64,000 bases of DNA from JAWPMT01 sp965601475 (GCA_965601475.1 OZ271832.1:5332001-5396000); one strand, 5' to 3'; shown: positions 52,270 to 61,622, counted from the stretch's first letter. The notes: generated by a model not told the origin, from the letters alone. Made by a program: numbers and translations.

Positions 52270-53712
52270 CTAGCTATCGAGAAGTTCCCGAAGTCTGTCT
52301 TCGACAACATCCATGGATAGTTCTGATTCGTCATGTTTGAAGATTTTTTCCTCCACGCCAAGATCACTAAGATGCCGCAACTTGTAGCGGTTCTTCCATA
52401 GCTGTGTGTCCTGACGGTTTTTCTTCACCGAACTGAGCTCGGGTAGAGCGACCCAATTTTTAGCCTCCATTTGTTTGAACTCACTTCTTATGGTCTTCGC
52501 CTTAATCTTCGCTGAGAAATCCAGAAAACCAGTCTTCTCAGGGAATTTTATGCTCACGTAGAGAAATAGCGCTTTGTTCTTGTGCACACTCAATTGCAAT
52601 TGTTCATGAATTTTCTGCAGCCCTTTGGTCACATGCTTGTTCCACCTATCGTTGTAGACGGCAATTGCGATGATGAGAATACTGTTTCGGGCAAAGCAGG
52701 GAAGTCGAAACAGCTCCTCCAGCTTCCAGGTACCATCGCCCAATTCGTCATACCCAATCGTGTCCGAGAAAGTCGCTTTGAAATCTGCAAGGTTCCGGTC
52801 CATGTCTGCCGATTGATGAGGCAGGTCAATTTCAGGAGACACGAAAATGGGTCCAGGAGGAAGCTGATTTTTTTGTTTGAGTTTGAGATCTTCCTTTGTG
52901 CTCACAATGAAATTGTAGTGGCTCTGGTTTGCGGGACCCTTCAACAGGAAGAAGTGGCTGCGACCACCTGACTTGCTCAATTCCTTCTGTATCTCGTTAC
53001 GCTGATGCGTGCGGTTGAAACCCATCCAGGCCAATTCATTCACCGGGGTATCAGGTTTTGGTGCAGGAACAGGGGCCTCGAAAGACTTGAATGGCAAGTG
53101 AAAATGCGTGGCTATATTCTCATCAATTTGAACTGCATAGGCTACATTTTGCCCTCTTTGGTTCGCGTCAACCTTGATGATACTGTCTACAATGCCAATG
53201 ACGGTCCTCATATCCATGTCTATCAAAGGCGCACCGCTGTATCCAGGTCTGATGTCATTGGCGTCGTCCAATTTGTAAACATTGACCCCAATGTTATCTG
53301 ATTTGGTTACATCGTGCCTACTTGCACGTCCGCTTGCCGGATCGCCATTCAAACTCTGTACGGATGGATATCCAAAGGTCTGATATTTGAAATCCGTTGT
53401 TGCGGGACTACCGAGAATGAATGGTTGCAACCCGGCGACAGCATCCGGATCAACTATCTTTAGCAAGGTCACATCGCCCTCCTCAAGGGACTGGGAGATC
53501 TCGATTTTAGCGTTCAGCGGTTCCGGCGATCCTTTGCGTGCAAAAGAGATGATTGATCCTTTCGCTCGGGTGGGTTGTACCTTCTGTATGACATGGGTAC
53601 AGGTAAGCAGGTAGGGGTGCAGATCTCGCTCAACAAGAAAAGCTGTTCCCAGCGCCTTTCCCTCCTTGAGAATTCGAACAATCCCCTCCTGATATTTCAG
53701 GGGGTCACTCAT
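52270..53712 (-). CDS. Trypsin-like serine protease fused to an iSTAND-like domain
   Basis: 480 residues with no signal peptide, so an intracellular protease. Residues about 8-205 are a trypsin/HtrA-type fold with triad His40 (LLTCTHV), Asp80 (EEGDVTLLK) and Ser159 (RPGYSGAPLI). After a Pro-rich linker, residues about 225-470 resemble the inactive-STAND (iSTAND/EAD-associated) domain: WMGFNRTHQRNEIQKEL, SHFFLLKGPANQSHYNFI, then alternating strands (SILIIAIAVYNDRW; ALFLYVSIKF). No Walker lysine is seen, as expected for iSTAND. It overlaps the Trypco1 gene by eight bases. Known context: such trypsins are effectors in predicted NTP-dependent conflict systems with MoxR and vWA partners. The iSTAND call is less certain than the protease. 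Confidence 0.82.
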   Translation of the reverse strand: MSDPLKYQEGIVRILKEGKALGTAFLVERDLHPYLLTCTHVIQKVQPTRAKGSIISFARKGSPEPLNAKIEISQSLEEGDVTLLKIVDPDAVAGLQPFILGSPATTDFKYQTFGYPSVQSLNGDPASGRASRHDVTKSDNIGVNVYKLDDANDIRPGYSGAPLIDMDMRTVIGIVDSIIKVDANQRGQNVAYAVQIDENIATHFHLPFKSFEAPVPAPKPDTPVNELAWMGFNRTHQRNEIQKELSKSGGRSHFFLLKGPANQSHYNFIVSTKEDLKLKQKNQLPPGPIFVSPEIDLPHQSADMDRNLADFKATFSDTIGYDELGDGTWKLEELFRLPCFARNSILIIAIAVYNDRWNKHVTKGLQKIHEQLQLSVHKNKALFLYVSIKFPEKTGFLDFSAKIKAKTIRSEFKQMEAKNWVALPELSSVKKNRQDTQLWKNRYKLRHLSDLGVEEKIFKHDESELSMDVVEDRLRELLDS

Positions 53713-54034
53713 TGATCCACTTCAGCTGCAGCTTAATATTGGCTTCAGTGCTGGCTTTGGATATGACGATGCCAGCCTCGGCACTGAATTTCACGCCCAT
53801 CTCGATAGAGACTTCCTTGGGTGCCTTGTCGGCTTGTGACAGGGTCTCAAAGATCTTTACGCCGACGGCTTTCAGTGGATTGAGGGCATTGTCTATTCTG
53901 ACCAGCGCCTTTTTCACTTCCTTTTCCTCACCATCCACAAATACTGCTTCCTCCTGTTGCAACTGTGGGATACTTTCAGCTTCAATGAGAATTTTCCCAC
54001 CATCGATATCGAATTCTATGAGATCGGTTTCCAT
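53705..54034 (-). CDS. Trypsin-co-occurring domain protein (Trypco1, CU044_2847 type)
   Basis: A 109-residue single-domain protein. The pattern matches Trypco1: N-terminal strands LIEFDIDGGKILIEAES, a central helix KALVRIDNALNPLKAVGVKI, and the diagnostic end PKEVSIEMGVKFSAEAGIVI followed by ANIKLQLKW. Family members are found next to trypsin-like genes in conflict-type operons and are thought to act as regulators or binding modules. First gene of this operon; its stop overlaps the trypsin start by eight bases. Confidence 0.8.
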   Translation of the reverse strand: METDLIEFDIDGGKILIEAESIPQLQQEEAVFVDGEEKEVKKALVRIDNALNPLKAVGVKIFETLSQADKAPKEVSIEMGVKFSAEAGIVISKASTEANIKLQLKWINE

Positions 54035-54074
54035 GGTCCAATTTCGTTTTGAATCCTAAAATAAGGTCAAACGG

Positions 54075-54091
54075 TGAGCTTCCAAAGCTCA
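54075..54091 (-). terminator. Hairpin between permease 3' end and Trypco1 gene
   Basis: Seven-base perfect stem TGAGCTT/AAGCTCA with a 3-base loop. On the minus strand it follows the permease stop by 135 bases and is trailed by a T-rich stretch (CCGTTTGACCTTATTTTAGG). It may end the permease transcript or sit upstream of the Trypco1 operon as a regulatory site. The remaining part of this 191 bp gap shows nothing else. Confidence 0.35.
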
Positions 54092-54225
54092 GGACAGGTA
54101 GATGGAACCGGCCGAAGTGGGTCATTGCCCATTGGAAATCTTGAATAGCTAATTGGCATAAGGCTGGTGTGGGGAATGGAAGAATCTCCGGCCACCGCAC
54201 CGGCCTCATGCGATCAACACTGCAT

Positions 54226-56844
54226 TCATTCAGTCCTCAGCACATCAGCGGGATTGGTACCCACGGCCCTTATTGCCTGTATACCAACTGTCAAACCTGT
54301 GATTACGGCAATGAACAGGAAGGCAATGCCTACCACATCCAAACCAAAGTCAATTCGATAGGCAAACATATCCAGCCACAGTTTATTGCCGAAGTAGGAG
54401 AGCAGGCCGCCAATCAATGTCGCGCCGGTAATCATCACAACGAAGCCTTTGCCCAACATCAATACAATATCTTTTCCTCTGGCTCCGAGCACTTTGCGAA
54501 TACTCACCTCCTTCAGCCGAGATCGCATGGCATAAGACGTGATACCAAGTAATCCCATGCTGGCAATGACGAAGCTGAGTACAGAAACCAGCCCAACGAT
54601 ATAGACGATGTCGAAAAAGGTAGAATAGAACTCCTCAATTTGCTCATCGAAGAATTGGTACTCAAGATCATGGTTAGGGTCGAAGCCGGCCCATAGTGCT
54701 TCCAACTGCTCCAGCTCATCCAATGGATTCGATCCCGAAATTCTTACCTGAGCCCACTCAAACTCCTCAGGATGGTAGCGCAGGACAAGCGGCTTGATGT
54801 CCATGTAGAGCATCATGAAATTGTAGTCTTGAACTACACCCACAACTTTGGCTTGCGTACTGTCCTCGAGGATGACATTTTCCCCAATCGCAGACATTGC
54901 ATCCGCATAGCCGATCTCTTTGAGAGCGGTTTCATTGAGCATGATTTGTTGTATGCCCTTCTCCGAAGGAATGAAGTTCGTCCCCGCCACCTGCTTCAAC
55001 TGCAGGTTGTCAATGTAATTTTGGTCCACTGAGAAGTAGTAGAAGTCCTGGGGATCATCGCTTTGCAGCCTTCTGATCTTCAGGTCATTGTGTTGCCCGA
55101 CGCTGGGGATATTGTTAGCACCAGATACCTGTTGCACAAAAGAAAGCCGATCCAGTTCGGCTTTGAGTAAGTCAAAGTCCTGACCCTGAAGGTCGATGTT
55201 GACGATGTTGTCCTTATGGAATCCATAATCCTTGTTCATCATGAAATGAATCTGCCGATAGACCAAAGAGGAGGAGATGATCAAGACTATGGTGATCACC
55301 AGTTGAACGACAATCAGGGATTTTCGCAGACCGATTTTGGACATTTTGGGGACGTTGACGCCTTTCAGCGCGGATAAGATCTTTACCGACGCCATATATA
55401 AGGCTGGAAAGAAGCCTGTCAGCAAACCCGTAAGGAGGCTGAATAAGAAAAACTGTATGTATACTTTCATGTCGGGCACTAGCTGCCATCCCAGAATCGA
55501 ACTCAGCGTCAATTGCTCAAAAGCGGGTATGAGCAACCGAAGTAGGCCAATGGCTAATGCCAATGAAATCACCGATACAATAATGGCTTCGAGTACGAAT
55601 TGCAGAATGACTTGCGATCGACTGGACCCCATGATTTTTCTGATGCCTACTTCTTTGAATCTGGTCAGTGCCCTTGCAGTAGACAGATTGGCATAATTCA
55701 AGGTCGCACAGATCATGATCAGGACTGCCAATACGATCAAGCCATAAACGAAAAAATTGGGCATGGCCTGACCAATCTGATTGCCCATCAGTGGCCCTGG
55801 GGTGATGTCGGTCATCTTCTGTATCCTGAAGGTGGCCACAAACTCCGAACTTTCATTGTAGAATTCCTTTGTGAGGCCATCCAGGAAAACTTGAAAATCG
55901 CCTCGTCGTTGTCCATCCTGGAGTGTGAAATATAGCCATCCACTCGATGCGTTTTCCCAACTATCAAGGTGTTTGGGCAGTTTCTCCTGATTCTCCAGAA
56001 TAGGTACTGTGGTATATGACCCTAAAGCTTCAAACTCAATGTGGGTTTTGCCTGGCAACTCAGCAAAAACTCCCGTTACCGTGAACTGACCCTTTTCTCC
56101 AATGGTCAGGGTCTGACCCATCGGGTCCTGGTTGCGGAAGAACTTTTCGGCCACTTCTGTTGTGATGACGATGGAATAAGGATCCAGCAACGCCGTCTTA
56201 GGGTTTCCAAGGCTGAGCTCAAAGTCGAAAAGTTCGAAGAATTCAGGGTTTGTGAAGAGTCCGTTGATCGGAATCGCTTTGCCATTGTCCAATATCTCAC
56301 CGTCAAGGCCTCTTCGGAATGGGACCAGCTGCTTTATGCCAGGGTAGTCGCTCCGTACTTTGGCTTCTAGGGGCAGGGGGGTGGTCGCAATGGCCAGATC
56401 GACGCCCGTCGATCGACGGTGGATGACCCTGTATATTTCATCTCTTTGCGTGTGAAACTGATCGTATCCCAGTTGATCATTGATCATGGTGATGATGATC
56501 AGGCAAACGGACATGGCCACGGCGAGGCCCAGCACATTGATTGCAGTGAATGCTCTGTTTCTGAGAATGTTTCGGAAGGCAACAAGTGCGAAGTTTTTGA
56601 ACATGATGGTATTGATTAGTATCCTTCTATTTTGAGTTTTCCTTTTCAGCGTGTGTCGGTTGATGAAGCGTAGCACATCTAGCCAATATTTGGCATCGGC
56701 ATATCCTTTCTTGTGGTGCAGGCGGTAATCCTCATAGCGTTCATGAAGGTCTCCCATTACCGATTCTGCCAGTTCATTGCGACAGTACCAACCGAAAAAT
56801 CGATCCGCCCATCTTGGAGGTTGGGGAGCGCTGTCGTGACTCAT
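54226..56844 (-). CDS. FtsX-like permease with N-terminal prefix domain (PadR-paired)
   Basis: 872 residues; ATG 56844 overlaps the PadR stop by four bases. The N-terminal cytoplasmic prefix (about 1-75) has the pattern WADRFFGWYCRNELAESVMG, DLHERYEDYR, seen before permeases controlled by PadR genes. The rest is the MacB-type permease: first helix near LRNRAFTAINVLGLAVAMSV, a periplasmic domain, FtsX block VGIRKIMGSSRSQVILQFVL, second periplasmic domain, second FtsX block VSIRKVLGARGKDIVLMLGK, ending TNPADVLRTE. No ATPase gene is near. Substrate unknown. Translational coupling with padR is the regulatory clue. Confidence 0.9.
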   Translation of the reverse strand: MSHDSAPQPPRWADRFFGWYCRNELAESVMGDLHERYEDYRLHHKKGYADAKYWLDVLRFINRHTLKRKTQNRRILINTIMFKNFALVAFRNILRNRAFTAINVLGLAVAMSVCLIIITMINDQLGYDQFHTQRDEIYRVIHRRSTGVDLAIATTPLPLEAKVRSDYPGIKQLVPFRRGLDGEILDNGKAIPINGLFTNPEFFELFDFELSLGNPKTALLDPYSIVITTEVAEKFFRNQDPMGQTLTIGEKGQFTVTGVFAELPGKTHIEFEALGSYTTVPILENQEKLPKHLDSWENASSGWLYFTLQDGQRRGDFQVFLDGLTKEFYNESSEFVATFRIQKMTDITPGPLMGNQIGQAMPNFFVYGLIVLAVLIMICATLNYANLSTARALTRFKEVGIRKIMGSSRSQVILQFVLEAIIVSVISLALAIGLLRLLIPAFEQLTLSSILGWQLVPDMKVYIQFFLFSLLTGLLTGFFPALYMASVKILSALKGVNVPKMSKIGLRKSLIVVQLVITIVLIISSSLVYRQIHFMMNKDYGFHKDNIVNIDLQGQDFDLLKAELDRLSFVQQVSGANNIPSVGQHNDLKIRRLQSDDPQDFYYFSVDQNYIDNLQLKQVAGTNFIPSEKGIQQIMLNETALKEIGYADAMSAIGENVILEDSTQAKVVGVVQDYNFMMLYMDIKPLVLRYHPEEFEWAQVRISGSNPLDELEQLEALWAGFDPNHDLEYQFFDEQIEEFYSTFFDIVYIVGLVSVLSFVIASMGLLGITSYAMRSRLKEVSIRKVLGARGKDIVLMLGKGFVVMITGATLIGGLLSYFGNKLWLDMFAYRIDFGLDVVGIAFLFIAVITGLTVGIQAIRAVGTNPADVLRTE

Positions 56845-57170
56845 CTTCCGTCGAAAACAAATTTTGGTATGAGCGACCACAGCCGGGTGCGGGCTTCTCT
56901 TGCATCAAGGAGCGCTTGCTTTCCAATGTTGGTGATCTTGAAAATTCGTTTTCTTCTGCCGCCACGATTCTTTGAAGTACCGCCGACCTCTGAAGCGATT
57001 AAGCCTTTTTCCTCCAGTCGATAGAGCGCTGTGTGCACGCTACTGAGTGTCACTGGCCGGTTGAGCTCCTCTTCAATGGCCTTGCAAACAGACATACCAT
57101 AGGCCTCCTCATGCTGAGCGGCGACCAGCAAGAGGACGATTTCTTCGAATTCACCGAGATTGAAACGCAT
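56841..57170 (-). CDS. PadR-family transcriptional regulator (pair with 54226-56844)
   Basis: A 109-residue winged helix-turn-helix protein: LGEFEEIVLLLVAAQHEEAY, VTLSSVHTALYRLEEKGLIA, RGGRRKRIFKITNIGKQALL. It is coupled to the permease by a four-base overlap. Divergent from the second PadR gene across 175 bp that carry two near-palindromic sites, so both genes may be controlled from the same region, probably by autorepression as is usual for PadR. Confidence 0.9.
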   Translation of the reverse strand: MRFNLGEFEEIVLLLVAAQHEEAYGMSVCKAIEEELNRPVTLSSVHTALYRLEEKGLIASEVGGTSKNRGGRRKRIFKITNIGKQALLDAREARTRLWSLIPKFVFDGR

Positions 57171-57180
57171 TTATTTACCC

Positions 57181-57333
57181 TTTTGTAAAACAAATACGAG
57201 GTGATATGGCAAAAGGTTGGGGAGAAGAGTTTGGACCATAGTAGGAATTGGATGCTCTGCGTAATTAGATGGCGTAGAGGGCCTGAAGGTTGCACCCTAA
57301 CCTTTTTCGCTTTAACTTCGTTTTATACAAAAG
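57181..57333. promoter_or_regulatory. Candidate PadR operators in the divergent padR-padR spacer
   Basis: Read toward each gene, both starts are preceded by nearly the same box: GTTTTACAAAA (minus strand, 57191-57181) and GTTTTATACAAAAG (plus strand, 57320-57333). Each lies 10-15 bases from its start codon. The boxes overlap the transcription-start area and resemble the TTTTATAGAAA palindrome before the third padR gene. Binding by PadR is an inference. Confidence 0.4.
57290..57320 (+). promoter_or_regulatory. Candidate promoter of the second PadR-permease pair
   Basis: TTG (57290-57292), 20-base spacer, then TAACTTCG (57313-57320), a good fit to the Bacteroidota TTG...TAnnTT(T/C)G promoter. 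The AT-rich box GTTTTATACAAAAG overlaps its downstream end, where a repressor would block it. padR starts at 57346. Confidence 0.5.
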
Positions 57334-57345
57334 TTAATTAAATAA

Positions 57346-57663
57346 ATGTATAAGGTAGGAGCACTGGAGGAAATGGTTATTCTGCTTGCGGCAGCGCTGC
57401 AAGGTGATGCATACGCCGTTTCAATAGCAAGGGAATACACAATCAGGACGGACAACGATATTTCCATTCCGGCAATTCATACGGTGTTGAAACGGTTGGA
57501 AAACAAAGGTTTGCTGAGGTCGCACGACTCTGCACCCACGGCAGAGCGGGGGGGAAGAAAGAAACGGATCTATACAATCACAAACTCTGGTTATGCTTTA
57601 ATCACCGAGCTCCGGGAGCAGCGTGAAGATCTTTGGTCCATGATACCCAATATGAGCATCTGA
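57346..57663 (+). CDS. PadR-family transcriptional regulator (pair with 57663-60293)
   Basis: 105 residues with the PadR winged helix: VGALEEMVILLAAALQGDAY, ISIPAIHTVLKRLENKGLLR, ERGGRKKRIYTITNSGYALI. Its stop TGA and the next ATG share one base (TGATG), so the permease is translated by coupling. Divergent from the other PadR gene. Confidence 0.9.
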   Translation: MYKVGALEEMVILLAAALQGDAYAVSIAREYTIRTDNDISIPAIHTVLKRLENKGLLRSHDSAPTAERGGRKKRIYTITNSGYALITELREQREDLWSMIPNMSI

Positions 57664-60293
57664 TGGACCGGCCAGACATCCCCAGATTACCCTTGAAATT
57701 TCTCAGATGGTTCTGCAAACGGAGCCTGATCCATGAGATTGAAGGTGATTTGATTGAGGCCTACTACCATCGACATACTTCCAGGCCATCTGCGGCCAGG
57801 TTGAAATTTTTCAAAGAAGTACTCCTATCATTCAACAAACGAAATATCGGCATAATGGAAAACTATCAACACTCAATCCTGGCAAATCATTGGTCCATGA
57901 TTCTTCAGTACAGCAGGGTGCTACGTCGCAACGTAAGAAAATCCAAGATCTACACATCTATTTCCATTGCCAGTTTGACGCTTGGGATCACTTGTGCGGG
58001 GTTGATATACCTCTACATCAACAAGGAATTAACTTTTGATAGGGTCTACACGCAATCTGACAGCATTTTCCGAATTAACCATTTTAGCAACAACTCCGGT
58101 CGCAGTTATGCTTTCGCTCCCCTGGGGATGACACCACATCTTACTGAGCAAATGGATGCCGTAGAGACAGGGACGAGGATATTTAAATACCGCCGTGCTA
58201 TTCCGGTGACAGTGGCCAGTCGCAACCTTTCTTTCAATGAGGCGAAGTTTGGGTGGGCTGATCCCACCTTCTTCGAAATATTTGACCTCCCATTGGTTCA
58301 TGGTGCTGCTGATGAAGTCCTTAGTAGGCCAAACGTGGTGGTCATCAGTGAAAGTATTGCCAGGAAGTATTTTGGTGATCAGAACCCGCTTGGAGAAGTA
58401 CTGGAATTCAATTGGGAACCCTTTACACAGCTGGAGGTCGTGGGGGTTTATGAAGATTTTCCAAGCAATACAAGCTTTCAACTGGACCTGATTTCCAACA
58501 TAGAAACCTGCCGCCGAACCATGTGGTCCGGTGGTTGGCTACGGGACTGGAACAACATGTTTGTGAGTGCCTACGTCGTGGTGAAGCCGGGTGAAGTGGA
58601 GGCAATTGTTGAGGAGGCACAGAAAGCCACTTCTGCCTACTTTACCCCAGACAAACCAGAGGCCTGGGTGGCTTCGCTTCAAGCCCTGACAGATATTCAC
58701 TTGGACACACCCATGGACATTGGTGAGTGGAGTACGCACAATGATGTCCAGACGCTCATATTGTTTGGTGCCATTGGGGTCATCATCCTGAGCCTGGGTT
58801 GTTTCAATTTCATGAATATGGTCACGGCTCAGGCAAGTCAAAGAACCAAGGAAGTAGGGGTAAGGAAGGTTCTGGGAAGCCAGAAACGTCAGATCGCGCA
58901 ACAAACCTTCTTTGAGACTATCGTCTTTGTGGTCGTGGCAGGCATTTTTTCCTTGATTTTGATCTACGGACTGCTACCCAGACTGGGGGAACTAACGGCA
59001 CATCGTTATGGCCTCAATGACCTGTATCATCCTGATTTTCTCGTGCCTTTCCTGGTGATTCTCCTCTCGGTAGCAGCGGTTGCAGGGGCCTATCCGGCGC
59101 TATATATATCAAGCATCCAATCCCTGCAGTTGATGAAACACAACCATTCACTTTCCGGTGGTAAGACGGTGCGAAACGTCCTGGTGACGGCGCAGTTTGC
59201 CATCACCACGGGTCTGGTGATATGTACGTTCATGGTCTATTTGCAATTGCAGTATTTGCGCAACAAAGAAGTAGGTTTTGACAGGTCTTTGATCGTGAAT
59301 ATGCCCATTCACAACGATGATGCGGTGATTCCAAAAATCAACGCTTTTAGAAATGAAGTCACCGCTCATTCAGGAATTAGCCATGTCACTGCCGCATCTC
59401 ACGAGATGTTTTCAGATTACACCTACATTACCAACTTCAAGATCGATGGGTTGGAGGAGATACGGAAGTGGGAGCGTTATACGGTGGAGCATGACTACAT
59501 CGAAGCCTTTGACCTGGAGCTGGTAGCTGGTCGGGGTTTTGATGCCAGCATTGCCTCGGATTCCACGGCTTTCGTTGTCAATGAAAGTGCTGTTCAGGCA
59601 CTTGGATTCACCCCCGAGCAGGTATTGGGAAAAACAATAACAGATGAGGGTCTCGATAAGACAGGCAAGATCGTCGGGGTCGTAAAGGACTTCCACTTTC
59701 GTTCGCTCCATCACAATATCCAACCCTTTGTGATGTATGTCAATTGGGACCGGCTGGATTACATCTCCGTTAGGCTGCAGTCCCAAAACTTCGCCGACAA
59801 CCTCGTCAGGCTCGAGGAGGGTTGGTACGCCACCTTTGGGGAATCAGTGCCTTTCTTCTACAGCTTCCTCGACCAGCAATCTGCAGATCTTTATGCCCGT
59901 GAAGACAATGAAAGCCAGCTTTTCACGCTTTTCAGCATCGTTTCCATCGTCTTAGGAGGCATGGGTCTCTTCGGATTTGCGCTCTTCACGACTGAGAAAC
60001 GTTTTAAGGAAATTGGTTTGAGGAAGGTACTGGGTGCCAATACCTGGCAACTGATTCTGCTCATCAACCAAAATTTTGCCAGGATTCTGGCAGTTGCCTT
60101 TGTCCTTGCGACACCGGTGGCGTTCTACCTCATGGGTCAATGGTTGGATGCCTTTGCTTATCGCATACAGCAGCCCATATGGGTTTATCTGGCAACGGCG
60201 GCGATGACTTTTCTCATCGCCGGTGTGACTGTGAGTTATCTAAGTTGGAAGGCGGCTTCTTCCAACCCCGTAGATGCCATCAAAGTGGAATAG
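57663..60293 (+). CDS. FtsX-like permease with N-terminal prefix domain (PadR-paired)
   Basis: 876 residues starting at ATG 57663. N-terminal prefix: LPLKFLRWFCKRSLIHEIEG, DLIEAYYHRH. Permease body with first helix KIYTSISIASLTLGITCAGL, FtsX block VGVRKVLGSQKRQIAQQTFF, second block IGLRKVLGANTWQLILLINQ and end SNPVDAIKVE. Two large periplasmic domains separate the helices. The overall layout equals its divergent neighbour, but the sequences are clearly different, so they are old paralogues. No ATPase nearby; substrate unknown. Confidence 0.9.
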   Translation: MDRPDIPRLPLKFLRWFCKRSLIHEIEGDLIEAYYHRHTSRPSAARLKFFKEVLLSFNKRNIGIMENYQHSILANHWSMILQYSRVLRRNVRKSKIYTSISIASLTLGITCAGLIYLYINKELTFDRVYTQSDSIFRINHFSNNSGRSYAFAPLGMTPHLTEQMDAVETGTRIFKYRRAIPVTVASRNLSFNEAKFGWADPTFFEIFDLPLVHGAADEVLSRPNVVVISESIARKYFGDQNPLGEVLEFNWEPFTQLEVVGVYEDFPSNTSFQLDLISNIETCRRTMWSGGWLRDWNNMFVSAYVVVKPGEVEAIVEEAQKATSAYFTPDKPEAWVASLQALTDIHLDTPMDIGEWSTHNDVQTLILFGAIGVIILSLGCFNFMNMVTAQASQRTKEVGVRKVLGSQKRQIAQQTFFETIVFVVVAGIFSLILIYGLLPRLGELTAHRYGLNDLYHPDFLVPFLVILLSVAAVAGAYPALYISSIQSLQLMKHNHSLSGGKTVRNVLVTAQFAITTGLVICTFMVYLQLQYLRNKEVGFDRSLIVNMPIHNDDAVIPKINAFRNEVTAHSGISHVTAASHEMFSDYTYITNFKIDGLEEIRKWERYTVEHDYIEAFDLELVAGRGFDASIASDSTAFVVNESAVQALGFTPEQVLGKTITDEGLDKTGKIVGVVKDFHFRSLHHNIQPFVMYVNWDRLDYISVRLQSQNFADNLVRLEEGWYATFGESVPFFYSFLDQQSADLYAREDNESQLFTLFSIVSIVLGGMGLFGFALFTTEKRFKEIGLRKVLGANTWQLILLINQNFARILAVAFVLATPVAFYLMGQWLDAFAYRIQQPIWVYLATAAMTFLIAGVTVSYLSWKAASSNPVDAIKVE

Positions 60294-60307
60294 CTGTCAA
60301 TGTAGGG

Positions 60308-60490
60308 CTAATCTTCAGCTGTGGAGATGATGTGTTGCAATGCTTCTACCTCAGATTGCTTGTCGGTCAAAGCCTTTCGCTCTGTATCCAACGGGCCACC
60401 TTTGAGGTTTTCCAGTTGCAGTGAAAGTTTATACATCATATCTTCCAGGGCTTCCAACAATAGGGGTTTGTATTTTGGGTCAATTTCCAT
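60308..60490 (-). CDS. Unknown small helical protein
   Basis: A 60-residue protein (MEIDPKYKPLLLEALEDMMY start) predicted to be almost wholly helical, with two amphipathic helices joined by the loop KGGPLDTERK. No membrane segment or signal. It sits between the convergent permease (15 bp) and the downstream end of nothing else, with the lipoprotein gene 61 bp further on the same strand. I do not recognise a family; its amino-acid make-up looks protein-like, while the opposite-strand frames do not. Confidence 0.5.
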   Translation of the reverse strand: MEIDPKYKPLLLEALEDMMYKLSLQLENLKGGPLDTERKALTDKQSEVEALQHIISTAED

Positions 60491-60551
60491 CGCAAAATCT
60501 TAAAAGGGCATCCACGATACCCAACCCCAATTTACGAAGAGCAGCGTGGAA

Positions 60552-61622
60552 TCACATCTTCACCCTCAAAATGTAGTAGGGTAAGGTGGAAACATCTTCT
60601 CCGCCCGTAAATGCCGGGGATTTGTGGAGTTGATTGACGGATATGTAGAGCCAATTATCCGGACCAATGCGAACATTGTCTGGCCAGTCAATTTTCTCGT
60701 CTTTGACGAGGGTCTGAAGTTGCCCATCGGCAAATACATCTATGCTGCCGTCCTGGATGTTGGTGAAATAGTGCTTACCGTCGACAGTTGTGGCCACGCC
60801 ATCTGAGATGGGCTTGGGAGACTCCACAGAAATGGTCGCCCTCACCGAGTCATCCGGAGCACCCGTTCTCAATGCCTGGGCCGAGACCCTATACCATTGG
60901 GTGCCGCTCATGGCGCCGTAGTAAACCCATTGTCCATCTCCTGAAAGGGTAATTGGGTTGATTCCGATTCTGGCAGGAGCACCTTCGAAATTTTGAGCCT
61001 TTCCATCAATGACCATATCGATATCCTCGGCAAGCATGGTACTGTCCGTGAATTTTCGGTAGGTACTATCTTCAATATTCACGGCGATGATCCCCGTATC
61101 ACCGAAGTCAGCCAGGAATGCCCAGTTATTCTCAGCGTCGATGGCCAAATCCTGGACAAAGCTGGTGCTGGGAGCGATCTCTGCAGGAATTTCGAAGCGA
61201 TGGAGTTCTTTTCCTGAGTTGACGTCGAACGCGAACAGACGGGCCCTGCCAATAGCGAGACCCGCGTCGATCACCCAGAGCCGGTTTTTCGAATCGACGA
61301 TGGTGCCCAGAGGTGTGTCGAATCCAAAATCGGCTGTTTCCCCTTTTGGGGTTTGATAGGAAGCATCCGGGAAGGACTCATAGTTGGTTTTGTCGGTTAC
61401 CTCGACAAATTGCAAATCTCCGCCGCGCATGGGATGGACAGACATAAATACGCGACCGTCGCTAGAAACAGCCACATTGCCAGGATTGATTTCCAATGCC
61501 GCGTAGACTTCAAGTGTCCCAGTAGGGAGGGTAGTTTCTTCTGCCTCAGCGCCAGGTTTCTGCGGGGAGCAGGATAGGATGAAGGCCATCAATAGTATGG
61601 CGAATGGTTGAAAACGCTTCAT
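60552..61622 (-). CDS. Lipoprotein of the yellow/major royal jelly (SMP-30-like) propeller class
   Basis: 356 residues. Lipoprotein signal with a Cys after the hydrophobic run (LLMAFILSCSPQ). The mature part is a six-bladed-propeller type of the yellow/MRJP family found in bacteria: NPGNVAVSSDGRVFMSVHPM, FGFDTPLGTIVDSKNRLWVI, FVQDLAIDAENNWAFLADF, GINPITLSGDGQWVYYGAMS, WPDNVRIGPDNWLYISVNQL. No enzyme residue set can be assigned; relatives bind small amines or act on lactones. Likely anchored in the envelope. Confidence 0.82.
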   Translation of the reverse strand: MKRFQPFAILLMAFILSCSPQKPGAEAEETTLPTGTLEVYAALEINPGNVAVSSDGRVFMSVHPMRGGDLQFVEVTDKTNYESFPDASYQTPKGETADFGFDTPLGTIVDSKNRLWVIDAGLAIGRARLFAFDVNSGKELHRFEIPAEIAPSTSFVQDLAIDAENNWAFLADFGDTGIIAVNIEDSTYRKFTDSTMLAEDIDMVIDGKAQNFEGAPARIGINPITLSGDGQWVYYGAMSGTQWYRVSAQALRTGAPDDSVRATISVESPKPISDGVATTVDGKHYFTNIQDGSIDVFADGQLQTLVKDEKIDWPDNVRIGPDNWLYISVNQLHKSPAFTGGEDVSTLPYYILRVKM

